Positions 24,003 to 33,138 of a stretch of 64,000 bases of DNA are shown one piece after another. Positions within the stretch are counted from its first letter, which is position 1; each line of letters opens with the position of its first letter. This stretch comes from Phycisphaeraceae bacterium (GTDB lineage: Bacteria > Planctomycetota > Phycisphaerae > Phycisphaerales > UBA1924): positions 310,001 through 374,000 of the forward strand of contig JACKHB010000002.1 of NCBI GenBank assembly GCA_020639195.1, read 5' to 3'. Position numbers and translations under genes: made by a program. Below the pieces are notes generated by a model. It was not told the DNA's origin and did not search any database. It saw only the letters and a program-made list of their open reading frames with translations.

Positions 24003-25486
24003 AGATCAGCGTAACGCCCGGCTCGCCGATGGTCTGGCGACGCGGACGCCCGATTGCAGCGCCCCCTCCATACCAGCCGAATCCGGGGGCGTGTGCTCGC
24101 CGGCAAAGGTGCAACCGCCCGAGCCCGGCGTGCAGGATCGGTCCGATCGTCATCCAGCTCCCCGACGCGGGGCACGCGTAGCCAGCCCTGTCCCCCACCT
24201 GCTCGCGAATGGGCCATGAACCGCGTCCGGTGACAGCGGCGCGCGGCGTAAAGAACCGCATCTCGTACGGGTGTGCGTGCCTCATCCCGATTCGAACCGT
24301 CCAGCGCCAGTGCGCGATCCGCCGCCGGCCCGCCCGAGAACGCCGCGAGGCACGCCGGCCCGGGGCCCTGATTGTCGGTCGAGTCCCAGGTCCAGGTGAT
24401 GTCGTCATCGCGCAGGGCGTACTGGCTGATGCCACGCTCCAGCCAGAAGCGCGAGGCCGCGCGCGACAGGTGCTTGCACGCCGGGCCCATCTGCGGGCCC
24501 TGCGCCAGCGACGCCGGCATCGCCGCCGTCAGCCGTATCTTGCCCCACACGCTCGGCGGCACCGCCAGCACCACCTCATCGCAGTCGTGGTGCGCCCCCG
24601 AGGCCAGCGTCACGCGGCAGTCGCGACCCTCGGTGCTGATCTCGGCCACCGGCTCGCCCACGGACAGGCGGGAGCGGATCGACGTGGCCAGCTTGCGCGC
24701 CAACTGCTCGTTGCCCCCGGCACAGCGGTGCGTCTCGGAGTCGGTCCAGTACGCGTCGAGCCCGCCGGCCCGGATCGGCGCGAGCAGGCCGAGGAAGCTC
24801 TGCCGCTCGATCGCCTGGGCGTTGTCTCCGGCGAGCTGGGCCGCCAGCGCCGCGCGGGCCATCGCCGACGTCTCCAGCGAGGCGATGCGCTGGGCGACGG
24901 TCTGTCGGTCCAGCGCCACGGCGTCGGGCGATCGCCACGGCTCCTCGGCGTTGATCGGCTCGGCCAGGCGCGACCACGCGCCGACGGCCCCTTCCATCTG
25001 CTCATACAGCGCGAGGCTCTCCTCGCCGGAGATGACCCGCCCGCCCAGCACGATCGGAGAGTCGGCGTCGGCCTCCTCCGTCACCTCGATCAGGCTCAGG
25101 TTGAACGCGTCGGCGTAGGTGATCCACAGCGGGTGGTTGGAGCCGATCAGCTCGCCCCCGCCCTCAACGTTCCGCCCGGGCACGAACTCGCCGCCGAGCT
25201 GCATATTGAACGAGCGGACGCGCCCACCGATCCGCCGGCGTGCCTCGAAGACCCGCACGTCCACGCCCATCGCCGCCAGTTCGTGGGCGCAGGCCAGCCC
25301 CGCAAACCCCGCGCCGACGACGATCACCCGCTTCGAGGCGGTGCGCCCCCCGCCGTAGCGCCCGTGCGTCGCGCAGCCGGTGAGCATCGCCGCCCCCGCG
25401 CCCAGCATGGTCGCCATGGCGCGTCGGCGCTCCAGGCTGGTGGGCAGCGGGCGATGCCGACGCGCGAGGCGGGCAAACAAGGACAT
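23975..25486 (-). pseudogene. FAD-dependent amine oxidase (exported), C-terminal part frameshifted
   Basis: N-terminus: basic segment and lipobox-like MLTGCA, then the dinucleotide-binding motif RVIVVGAGFAGLACAHELAAMG, VRVFEARRRIGGRVRS. Central amine-oxidase sequence is intact (GGNEQLARKLATSI, DCDEVVLAVPPSVWGKI, CKHLSRAASRFWLERG, WTWDSTDNQG) down to about 24,300. After that the frame yields Arg-rich text while the expected FAD-binding C-terminus appears in another frame (GYACPASGSWMTIGPILHAG, LGRLHLCRRAHAPGFGWYGG, normally LHFAGEHTxPGFVGYMEGA). Multiple indels separate these pieces. It converges on, and overlaps, the equally broken gene at 21424-24002. Confidence 0.8.
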
Positions 25487-25594
25487 GGCTCACTCCCGAC
25501 GCGCTCAGTCTGAGCGCTGGCGGGATTGTCCCGATCGCCGGGCGCGCCCGCAAGCGGCAACGCCCCTCCCAACACAGCACCCCCCCAAATGGCC

Positions 25595-25620
25595 ACGGGC
25601 CCCGGTTTCCCAGGGCCCGT
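25595..25620 (-). terminator. Possible terminator of rnpB
   Basis: ACGGGCCC / GGGCCCGT inverted repeat with a short loop directly downstream of the RNase P RNA 3' end (minus strand), followed by GGCCATTTGG rather than a clear U-run. Confidence 0.45.
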
Positions 25621-25628
25621 GTCGCGGT

Positions 25629-26021
<393 letters not shown>

Positions 26022-26139
26022 TTCACAGAGTGTACGCGCGAGGGCCCGAACCGCGCCGGTTCGCTATCCTGTCCGCCTTGCAGAAACCCAGAGAGGGCGC
26101 GTGCCCCTTCTGGCGGTGGTGACAGAGTGGGAGAGCCAG

Positions 26140-26928
26140 ATGCACAGGAACAGGAATGCGTCGGTCGCCTGGAGCGCGGCCGTGTTGGTGGGATTCGCCC
26201 CGGGCGCCCTGGCCCAGAACGATCCCCCCGCCGAGACCCCGGAGCTGGAGGTCCCCAAGGAGAAGTCGATCTTCGAGGGCTGGACCGGCACGGCTGGCGT
26301 GGGCATCAACGGCGCCACTGGCAACACCGAGCGCTTCAGTGTCCGGGCCGAGGTCACGGGCAACCGCAAGACCCACCTCTACGACACCAAGGGCAGCCTG
26401 GTCTACTCGCTGGCCAGCGACGACGGCAGCACGTCGGAGAACCGCTTCGTCGCGCAGATCCGCAATGACTGGATCATCAACGAGTCGCGCTGGCGCGTGT
26501 TTGCCGAGGGCTCGGCGACGTACGACGAGTTCCAGGACTGGGATTGGAGGCTGACCGCGGCCGGCGGCGTCGCGTACGAGTGCATCAAGACGGAGAAGAC
26601 GACCCTCGTGGGGCGCGTCGGCCTCGGGGCCTCGCGCGAGATCGGCGGCTCGGACAACACGATCCGGCCCGAGGGGCTCATCGGCTTTGACGTGACGCAC
26701 CAACTCACCGCCAACCAGAAGATCGTCGCCGGCGCGACGTACTACCCCGATCTCGACGAGTTCGGGGAGTTCCGCCTGCTCGCCAGCGCGGCCTACGAGA
26801 TCCTCGTGGATCCCGAGTCGAAGATGTCCCTGCGCCTGGGCGCGGTGGATACCTACGACTCCACACCGGGGCCGGGGTCGAAGAAGAACGACCTGGCGTA
26901 CTTCGCCATGCTGGTGTGGGAGTTCTGA
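26140..26928 (+). CDS. DUF481 (YdiY-like) outer-membrane beta-barrel protein
   Basis: 262 residues from the ATG at 26140. Signal peptide VAWSAAVLVGFAPGALAQ. Mature part: acidic linker then FEGWTGTAGVGINGATGNTERFSVRAEVTGNRKTHLYDTKG, RWRVFAEGSATYDEFQDWDWRLTAAGGVAYE, GLIGFDVTHQLTANQKIVAG and a final strand DLAYFAMLVWEF with terminal Phe, typical of outer-membrane barrels and of DUF481. Function unknown. It is transcribed divergently from rnpB. Confidence 0.85.
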   Translation: MHRNRNASVAWSAAVLVGFAPGALAQNDPPAETPELEVPKEKSIFEGWTGTAGVGINGATGNTERFSVRAEVTGNRKTHLYDTKGSLVYSLASDDGSTSENRFVAQIRNDWIINESRWRVFAEGSATYDEFQDWDWRLTAAGGVAYECIKTEKTTLVGRVGLGASREIGGSDNTIRPEGLIGFDVTHQLTANQKIVAGATYYPDLDEFGEFRLLASAAYEILVDPESKMSLRLGAVDTYDSTPGPGSKKNDLAYFAMLVWEF

Positions 26929-26998
26929 TCAGATCGGCAAGCCCGGCGGGCGCGTGCCCCTCGGGAATGACGCGTGGGCATGTTCAAAGGGGCACTTC

Positions 26999-27439
26999 AT
27001 GAAGAAATTCCTGGATGAATTCAAGGCGTTCGCCATGCGCGGCAACGTCCTGGACATGGCGGTGGGCATCATCCTCGGTCTGGCGTTCGGCAAGATCGTG
27101 ACCGCGCTGGTGGACAGGGTGCTGATGCCGCCCTTGGGCGCGCTCCTGGGCGGCGTGGACTTCGCCGACAAGAAGATCCGCGTGGCCAAGGGCACGGGTC
27201 CCACCTTCGACGACGCCGGCAAGATCGTGTCAGACGCCAAGCCCCCGGTGTACATCTACTGGGGTGAGCTCTTCAACGCCATCATCAACTTCGCGATCGT
27301 GGCCTTCGCGCTGTTCGTGGTGATCAAGTTCATGAACTCGCTCAAGAAGAAGCAGGCCGAGAATCCGGCCGAGGCGCCGCCGCCGCCCGAGGACGTCCAG
27401 TTGCTCCGAGAGATCCGCGACCTCCTCGCGAAGGAGTAG
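26999..27439 (+). CDS. mscL: Large-conductance mechanosensitive channel MscL
   Basis: 146 residues, start at MKKFLDEFKAFAMRGNVLDMAVGIILGLAFGKIVTALVDRVLMPPLG, the MscL N-helix, TM1 and loop (channel-gate A/G pattern in TM1). TM2 is ELFNAIINFAIVAFALFVVIKFMNSLKKK, followed by a Pro/Glu linker (AENPAEAPPPPEDVQ) and the C-terminal helix bundle LLREIRDLLAKE. Emergency osmolyte release valve of the inner membrane. Followed by mscS, another osmotic channel, 120 nt downstream. Confidence 0.97.
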   Translation: MKKFLDEFKAFAMRGNVLDMAVGIILGLAFGKIVTALVDRVLMPPLGALLGGVDFADKKIRVAKGTGPTFDDAGKIVSDAKPPVYIYWGELFNAIINFAIVAFALFVVIKFMNSLKKKQAENPAEAPPPPEDVQLLREIRDLLAKE

Positions 27440-27559
27440 CGCCGAGTGTCCGATCGACTCCGCCGCGGCGATGCGCCCATCGTCGCGGCGTTTGTCTGCG
27501 CATAGAGTGCCCCACTCGCGCCCGATCCACGGGCGCGCCATCGCACATGAGAGGTCACC

Positions 27560-28462
27560 ATGCTCCTGGCACTGCTGCAGGCCGCCGATGTCCCCCCCGA
27601 CACGACTCCCCCGAGCGACGGCGCGTCGGACAGCGCGGGCGGCCAGGGGTTGTTCGACAACATGTCGAGCGAGAAGGTGACCGAGCTCCTCGAAACCTAC
27701 GGACTGCCGGTGCTCAAGGTCCTCGTGCTGCTGTTCGCCGCGTGGGTCGTCTCGCGTTGGGCCAGCCGGACGGTTCGCAAGGTGGCCACCAAGGCCAAGG
27801 TCGAGGTGACGCTGGCCAGGTTCTTCGGCGACCTCGTCCGCTGGGGCATCCTGATCTTCGCGCTCATGGCGACGCTCGAGGTCTTCGGGATCAAGACCAC
27901 GAGCCTCGCCGCCGTGATCGCGGGCGCCAGCCTCGCGATCGGCCTGGCGTTCCAGGGCAGCCTGGGCAACGTCGCCGCCGGCGTGATGCTGCTGATCTTC
28001 AGGCCCTTCAAGGTCGGCGACGTGGTCAAGGTCGGCGACGTGATGGGCAAGGTCGAATCGATCTCGCTTTTCACCACGAGCATCGACACGCCCGACAACC
28101 GGCGCCTGATCGTGCCCAACGGCAACATCTTCGGCGCCGTCATCGAGAACATCACGCACCATCCGACACGACGCGTGGATGTCGCCGTGGGCACCACGTA
28201 CCAGAGCGACATCGACCGGGCGCGAGAGGTGCTCGTGGGCGCAGCGCGGGCGGTGCAGGGGCGCTTGCAGGACCAGGAGCCGGTCGTGTACCTCGATCAG
28301 ATGGGCGCAAGCTCGATCGACTGGAAGGTCCGCGTGTGGGCGCCCACCGCCGACTACTGGGCCGTCCGCGAGCGACTCACGCGGGACATCAAGGTCGCGC
28401 TGGATAGCGCCGACATCGGCATCCCGTTCCCGCAGATGGACGTCTACCTCAAGCGGTCCTGA
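27560..28462 (+). CDS. mscS: Small-conductance mechanosensitive channel MscS
   Basis: 300 residues. N-terminal 35 residues are Pro/Asp/Ser-rich, then TM1 (VLKVLVLLFAAWVVSRWA), TM2 (FFGDLVRWGILIFALMATLEVFGI) and the pore helix TM3 (AVIAGASLAIGLAFQGSLGNVAAGVMLLIFRPFKVGDVV), with Gly/Ala packing as in E. coli MscS. Cytoplasmic beta/vestibule domain: GKVESISLFTTSIDTPDNRRLIVPNG, followed by the C-terminal domain ending PFPQMDVYLK. With MscL this forms an osmotic safety pair. Confidence 0.95.
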   Translation: MLLALLQAADVPPDTTPPSDGASDSAGGQGLFDNMSSEKVTELLETYGLPVLKVLVLLFAAWVVSRWASRTVRKVATKAKVEVTLARFFGDLVRWGILIFALMATLEVFGIKTTSLAAVIAGASLAIGLAFQGSLGNVAAGVMLLIFRPFKVGDVVKVGDVMGKVESISLFTTSIDTPDNRRLIVPNGNIFGAVIENITHHPTRRVDVAVGTTYQSDIDRAREVLVGAARAVQGRLQDQEPVVYLDQMGASSIDWKVRVWAPTADYWAVRERLTRDIKVALDSADIGIPFPQMDVYLKRS

Positions 28463-28486
28463 GGCCATCGCCGCACGTCGCGCTGA

Positions 28487-29083
28487 TCAGGGTTCTTGGG
28501 CGATTCGCATCCGCGCCCACTCGCGCCATTGGCGGGTCTCGCCCCGGAACGCGATCTCGCGCAGCGCGTGGTCGGTCGTGGCATCGGTCCGCCCGTGCCG
28601 GAGCTGGCACCGCGCAAGGGCCTGGAGGCTGGGCAGATGATCGGGGTGAACCTCCAGTGCCGCGGCGTATTCCGCCAGGGCCTCATCGACCCGCCCGGCG
28701 CGCTCGAGCGCCAGCCCGAGGTTGAGCCGGGGATCCGGATGGCCGGGCATCAGCCGCCGCGCCCACTCAAACTCACCGGCAGCCTCGTACAGCATGCCGC
28801 GTTGGAGGTACAGCACGCCGAGGTTGTTGTGTGCGGGCCCGCAGTAGAGATCCGCCGAGAGCGCCTCGCGCAGCATCTCCTCGGCGCGATGTGGATCCTC
28901 CACCATCACCGCTGAGGCATCCCGGCTCAGGCGCTGTGCTTCGAGAGGATCGCGCTGGGCTTGCGATGCCGGGGAGTACGGCCCCGTGCCCCGGGGTGCC
29001 CCCGCGCACGCCACCAACCCGCAGCAGAGCGCAAGCACCCACGCCGGCACGGAAACGAACGGCCCGCCCCGCCGAACGCTCAT
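28487..29083 (-). CDS. TPR lipoprotein at the end of the type II secretion operon
   Basis: 198 residues from ATG 29083. Signal peptide with lipobox (LVACAGA, cleaved before Cys). Then tetratricopeptide repeats: AEEMLREALSADLYCGPAHNNLGVLYLQRGMLYEAAGEFEWARRLMPGHPDPRLNLGLALERAGRVDEALAEYAAALEVHPDHLPSL (three adjacent TPR units, quoted only to show the pattern NLGxxY..G....A...). Start overlaps the GspM-like stop by 4 nt, so it is the last gene of the operon. It may serve as a pilotin or assembly partner for the secretin; that is inference. Confidence 0.8.
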   Translation of the reverse strand: MSVRRGGPFVSVPAWVLALCCGLVACAGAPRGTGPYSPASQAQRDPLEAQRLSRDASAVMVEDPHRAEEMLREALSADLYCGPAHNNLGVLYLQRGMLYEAAGEFEWARRLMPGHPDPRLNLGLALERAGRVDEALAEYAAALEVHPDHLPSLQALARCQLRHGRTDATTDHALREIAFRGETRQWREWARMRIAQEP

Positions 29084-29595
29084 GGCCCCACCTCCTCGAC
29101 ATAGGCCCCAGACAGCCACAATTGGACCGCCAGCGACTCGCTCCCGCGTCGCGACGGCGCGAGCTGGATCCGAGACACCGCCCACAGGGGCTGATCCCGG
29201 CGCCACACCTCGAGAAACCTGCCGAGATCAGGCAGCGTGATCGGTTCAAACGTGGCGCGCATGCACTCCCACCGCAGGCCGGGTGCATCGTCCCGTGGCG
29301 CGCCCGCGGAGTCCGGCTGGAGCGACATGAGCGTGCGGCCGGACACGCCCAGCGTGCCAAGCCCCGAATTGATCGCCGCGAGGAGATCCTCGCGAGGCCG
29401 CTGTCCCACGCCGATGTGGTCCTTCCTCGCGCGCAGCAACTCGAGCTCGTGCGTGTCGCGCTCCACCGAATCGAGTGTCGCTTGCAACAAGTGGAGCCCG
29501 CGTCGCGATCGCGCCTCGCGTGTCCACAGGACGAGCATGCCCACCGCCACCGCGAGCCCAACTAACGTCCAGAGCAGGAGCGTCCTCGTCTTCAT
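29080..29595 (-). CDS. GspM-like inner-membrane assembly protein
   Basis: 171 residues. N-terminal membrane helix TLLLWTLVGLAVAVGMLVLW, a coiled coil-like stretch (SRRGLHLLQATLDSVERDTHELELLRARKDH), then a small periplasmic alpha/beta domain ending WLSGAYVEEVG. The architecture and position after the GspL-like gene match GspM/PilO-type proteins; sequence similarity of this family is always low. Overlaps both neighbours by 4 nt. Confidence 0.6.
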   Translation of the reverse strand: MKTRTLLLWTLVGLAVAVGMLVLWTREARSRRGLHLLQATLDSVERDTHELELLRARKDHIGVGQRPREDLLAAINSGLGTLGVSGRTLMSLQPDSAGAPRDDAPGLRWECMRATFEPITLPDLGRFLEVWRRDQPLWAVSRIQLAPSRRGSESLAVQLWLSGAYVEEVGP

Positions 29596-30443
29596 GGCGC
29601 GCTCCGCGACAGTCTCGCAGAGACCCGCACGCTGTCGCCGCGTGTCGTCACGGTCGGAGGACTCAGCGTCCAGTCCGGGATCGAGCCGACCGACGCGATC
29701 AGCAACTCGGCATGGCGCAGGTCGCCCGCTTCGGCCTCGAGCTGGATGGAATCCTGTGACACCAGCAGCGATTCCACCTGGACCGAACGATCCCGGGGCA
29801 GCGCCAGCAGCACACGCTCGAGCAAACCCACGGCCTCCGGCACTTCCCTCGCCGGCGGTTGCGATCTCGTGATGCGCAGGCGTCGCAACTCGCTCTGCAG
29901 CTGGGCGTGTCGGCTCTGGGCGCCCAGAGCGGGGCCAAGGCACCGCTCGTACGCCCCGTTGATCTCGGCCCGCACCAGCACCGAAGCCCGACTCGCCTCT
30001 CGCTCACGCCGGAACAGCCCCGCCGCGATCGAGGCGGCGACCACGATCGAAGCGACACACACCGCCGCGACAACGAGGCGCCTGAGGCGCCGAATCCGAT
30101 GGGGCTCGCAGGCTCCGGTCAGCAGATTGAGTCGGCCGACATCAACGGGCGTGTCGGCTCCGAGGAAACTGGGGATCGAGTCTGGCCCCAGCGCGAGGTA
30201 GTCCCCCCGGCGTTGGCTCACGAGCCCGCGATCCATGGCGCACGCCACCACGGCGTTGGCGCGCACCGGCACGAAGGCCGTCTGGACCGAGTCCAGCGGC
30301 ACGGGGAGCAGAGGCTCGAAGAGCAGGCCCAGCGCGTGCCGCTCTCCCCGCCGGCGTCTCGATCGGCGCCTTCCCCTTCGCAGCGGCGATGGATCGATCA
30401 TTCCCCAATAGAACCGATCCGGCGGCAGACGACTCTCTCTCAT
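29592..30443 (-). CDS. GspL-like type II secretion protein
   Basis: 283 residues. A cytoplasmic N-terminal part rich in Arg (SPLRRGRRRSRRRRGERHAL), then DSVQTAFVPVRANAVVACAM, one membrane helix (LVVAAVCVASIVVAASIAAGLF, about 125-146) and a periplasmic domain with coiled coil and ferredoxin-like pattern (LQSELRRLRITRSQP, VGLLERVLLALPRDRSVQVESLLVSQDSIQLEAEA). The cytoplasmic part is shorter than the actin-like domain of classical GspL. It is closer to a shortened GspL or PilN. 4-nt overlaps with neighbours. Confidence 0.6.
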   Translation of the reverse strand: MRESRLPPDRFYWGMIDPSPLRRGRRRSRRRRGERHALGLLFEPLLPVPLDSVQTAFVPVRANAVVACAMDRGLVSQRRGDYLALGPDSIPSFLGADTPVDVGRLNLLTGACEPHRIRRLRRLVVAAVCVASIVVAASIAAGLFRREREASRASVLVRAEINGAYERCLGPALGAQSRHAQLQSELRRLRITRSQPPAREVPEAVGLLERVLLALPRDRSVQVESLLVSQDSIQLEAEAGDLRHAELLIASVGSIPDWTLSPPTVTTRGDSVRVSARLSRSAP

Positions 30444-30937
30444 CGCCCCGCCCTCCCCCGCTCGAGCGAGAGCGCTGCGCGGTGCTCACCGAAGGCGAGC
30501 TCCACCGAGTCCGCCGAGAGGTCGGTGACCCGTCCATCGGGGGCGAGGTCATCCCCGACGCGGAGGACCCAGAGACGGTCGGACCGCGGGTCATAGATCG
30601 CCGCGACCGACGGCGCGCCATCCTCATGCAGGATCGCCACCAGTTCGAGATCAGGGATGGAGAACGGCGTTTCCGACCGAGCGGGCACAGAAGGCAAGGG
30701 CGGTGGCGGCGGGGCCTCCCGAACCAGCACACGATCGAACGCGGCATGGTCGATCTGCGCCAACTGCGCGGGCGGGCCGATTGAGGCGGGCGGCGACGAC
30801 AACTCCGTCGTCGCGCGCGATCCATGACGTCCCGAGACTCCCGACGTGGCCCACGACACGGCCATGACGATGAGCGCACAGGCCCCCAGCAGCGCGGATC
30901 CCGCCGCGAATCGCCACCGTGTCAGCGCGTCAGCCAT
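30440..30937 (-). CDS. GspC/PilP-like periplasmic linker protein
   Basis: 165 residues from ATG 30937. One N-terminal helix (FAAGSALLGACALIVMAVSWA), a Pro-rich segment (EAPPPPPLPSVPA), then a small beta-domain IPDLELVAILHEDGAPSVAAIYDPRSDRLWVLRVGDDLAPDGRVTDLSADSVELAF that matches the homology region (HR) of GspC/PilP, which contacts the N0 domain of the secretin. Overlaps GspK (30930-30937), same operon. Confidence 0.65.
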   Translation of the reverse strand: MADALTRWRFAAGSALLGACALIVMAVSWATSGVSGRHGSRATTELSSPPASIGPPAQLAQIDHAAFDRVLVREAPPPPPLPSVPARSETPFSIPDLELVAILHEDGAPSVAAIYDPRSDRLWVLRVGDDLAPDGRVTDLSADSVELAFGEHRAALSLERGRAGR

Positions 30938-31766
30938 GGATGCCACACCGCTGCCGGAGTTCCCATCGTGAGCCCGAGAACGCGTACGTGCACCACCACG
31001 CCCGCGAGACGGTCCCAATGGTGACCTCGACGCGAAACGACCACACGTTCGAGTCGCAGATCAGCGTCGAACCGGCTCCGGCTCGCCCGCCAGCAGTGGC
31101 GGTGCGCTCTCCCCGAGCTCGGGCGTCGAGGATCTCCTGAATGCGCACGTCAGGCGAGGCATAAGACACCGCTTCGAGCAGCGCAGCGGGGGCCGTGTTG
31201 ACGTTGATTGGAGCGCTTGCTGAGCCTCGATTCGGCCCCGCGCTCAGGATCGATCCCAGCTCCGGCGCGGCGCGACGCATGGACGGGAACAGCGCCCGAT
31301 CGAGCGCACTCGCCAGCGGCTCAAGCTCGTCGAGGCTGGACACCATTGCACCCGGCCAGGACACCAGAACCACCGCCTCGTCTCGGGGGAGCAGGGCCCT
31401 CAACTCGGTCCGCTCCCGCATCGCGGCCAGGCTCGGCAGACCGCACTGATCCCAGGCCTCGATGCGCACTCGCCACGCCGTGCTCTCGATGGACCATGCG
31501 TCGTCCAGCACGAGCGCGCAGGGCCAGCGCGAGTCTGCCGGGAGCACGAGCACGCGAGCCTCACGATCCAGCCAGTCGAGAATCGGGGCCTCGGACGCGC
31601 GCAGCAGGTCGAGCGTCTGCGCGTGCCACTCCCGCAGCACCGCGCCCGTCGCCGCAAGCCGCCGACACTGCACGAGGGACGACACCGAGGCCGTCACTGC
31701 CGCGATCGTCGCAAGCACGATCAGCAGCGCCACCCCGGCACGGGACTGTGAGCAGGAACGCGTCAT
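30930..31766 (-). CDS. GspK-like pseudopilin
   Basis: 278 residues. The N-terminus SRAGVALLIVLATIAAVTASV is a pseudopilin helix (GspK-type, processing after Gly11, with Ala/Val where Glu5 is usual). A helical domain follows, and the C-terminal part shows SAPINVNTAPAALLEAVS, the conserved 'INVNTAxxxxLxAL' helix-hairpin motif of GspK. Length near the family minimum. Overlaps gspJ by 4 nt. Confidence 0.8.
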   Translation of the reverse strand: MTRSCSQSRAGVALLIVLATIAAVTASVSSLVQCRRLAATGAVLREWHAQTLDLLRASEAPILDWLDREARVLVLPADSRWPCALVLDDAWSIESTAWRVRIEAWDQCGLPSLAAMRERTELRALLPRDEAVVLVSWPGAMVSSLDELEPLASALDRALFPSMRRAAPELGSILSAGPNRGSASAPINVNTAPAALLEAVSYASPDVRIQEILDARARGERTATAGGRAGAGSTLICDSNVWSFRVEVTIGTVSRAWWCTYAFSGSRWELRQRCGIHG

Positions 31767-32260
31767 CGACGCCCCCGGATGCGAAGGCTCCGCTCCGCGC
31801 ACCCGCCCGATGCCGACTCCAGAGTGATGCGCAGCAGCGACGCGTCGTCGTCGAGGTCGGCAGCAAACCGCGACACACATTCCAGCGCGGGTCCACCGCG
31901 TGCGAGTCCCGGGCGCGGGTCTTCGATCGGCAAAGCCACGATGCGGAGGGACATGGCGTCGCGATCGAACAGGTACTCTCGGATGAGCGGGGCTCCATCA
32001 CGGGTCCGGATGGACAAACCCTCCGCCGTGAGCCGCAACCGCGCTTCGGCGTCCGGACGGTGATCGAAGTCCCCAGCCAGGATGTCCTCCGCGATCGAGT
32101 CCAGAACCAACTCGGCGGCGTGCTCCCAGTCCAGCGCCGCCCGCGATTCCTCATCGACCCGGGCGGCGTGGCTCGACACAGAGAACGCCGCCCACGCCAC
32201 GAGCGACGTGAGCGCGAGCGAGAGCAGCAGTTCGATCAGCGTCAGTCCTGAGCGCGTCAT
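31763..32260 (-). CDS. GspJ-like pseudopilin
   Basis: 165 residues. Prepilin signal MTRSG|LTLIELLLSLALTSLVAWA with Gly at -1 and Glu at +5. The domain after it (ELVLDSIAEDILAGDFDH, IREYLFDRDAMSLRIVALP) resembles GspJ, which also has a helical stretch rich in acidic residues after the first helix. Assignment as J rather than I is by order (after H/I, before K). 4-nt overlaps to both neighbours. Confidence 0.75.
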   Translation of the reverse strand: MTRSGLTLIELLLSLALTSLVAWAAFSVSSHAARVDEESRAALDWEHAAELVLDSIAEDILAGDFDHRPDAEARLRLTAEGLSIRTRDGAPLIREYLFDRDAMSLRIVALPIEDPRPGLARGGPALECVSRFAADLDDDASLLRITLESASGGCAERSLRIRGRR

Positions 32261-33138
32261 GGCGAGGGCTCCGACGCGAGCCTGATCCAGCGCACCGCAC
32301 CGACCCCCTCACACTCGAAGACGATCCACCCGTGCCCACGGTCATCCGCCCGCACCACCCGCAGCCGGATCGTGTGTGATGCCCCGTCGACTGGAAGGAC
32401 ACGCTCCGCCCAAGAGTCCGACGACGAGGCGACGCGCGCCCACGTGGGGCGATTGGGATCGGCGAGCATCCGATCGATGCTCCGAGAGAGCTCCGCGATC
32501 TGGAGACTGCCCCCCGACGACCGAACCGGCGCCCGAAGGTGGGGCAGCATCGAGATCGTGATCACCGCGAGCAGCGCCGCCGCCGCGACGGTCTCAAGCA
32601 ACGTCAGACCACTCTGGCGTGATGGAGAGATCTGCGGCCGCAGCCCCAGGCGACGAGAACTCCGATATCGCCGAGGCCTGGATCGGCGCGAGCCCGAGGA
32701 TGGCGCGGCCCATCCGGTCAACCCGTGAACCGAGAGCCGACTCGTATGGGATCCCAATCGGATCACGACCTCGTAAGAGTTGGACCGACCGGGAGCGCGA
32801 AGTACGACCTCGGAAACGGCCGACCCGGACCTTGGATCGTGGAGAGAGACAGCGATCCCAACGGGCAGATCTCGCGAGAACAACACGCGTTCTCCATCGC
32901 GCGCCAGGACCTGCTCGCCCTCGATCCGGAGCCGCACCGGACTTCGGGCCAGCGTCGCGGCTCTCGCATCGCTGTCCGCGGTCCGGACGATCGCCCGCGC
33001 CCTTCGCAGCCTGGCGTCGGCGTCGGCCGATGAGAGCACGCCCAACCCCACCACCGCCAGCATCGTGGCCAGCACGACGACGATCAGCACTTCGAGCAGC
33101 GTGAACCCCCAACGAGACCGTCCTATTGGGCGCGTCAT
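32257..33138 (-). CDS. GspH-GspI fused pseudopilin (two prepilin sites in one frame)
   Basis: 293 residues from ATG 33138 (MTRPIGRSRW, then G|FTLLEVLIVVVLATMLAVV). The first pseudopilin (1-143) has Glu+5 at residue 16 and a GspH-like beta-domain (EGEQVLARDGERVLFSRDLP, SEVVLRAPGRSNSYEVVIRL). Instead of a stop there is an Arg/Ser-rich linker (144-170), then a second signal RQSG|LTLLETVAAAALLAVITISML (Gly177, Glu182) and a GspI-like domain ending RWIRLASEPSP. No ATG, GTG or TTG lies in frame before the second signal. Either a real fusion, or a frameshift near 32,700 and a non-standard start for gspI; the alternative frame over the linker ends at 32594 and has higher GC at third positions. Confidence 0.75.
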   Translation of the reverse strand: MTRPIGRSRWGFTLLEVLIVVVLATMLAVVGLGVLSSADADARLRRARAIVRTADSDARAATLARSPVRLRIEGEQVLARDGERVLFSRDLPVGIAVSLHDPRSGSAVSEVVLRAPGRSNSYEVVIRLGSHTSRLSVHGLTGWAAPSSGSRRSRPRRYRSSRRLGLRPQISPSRQSGLTLLETVAAAALLAVITISMLPHLRAPVRSSGGSLQIAELSRSIDRMLADPNRPTWARVASSSDSWAERVLPVDGASHTIRLRVVRADDRGHGWIVFECEGVGAVRWIRLASEPSP

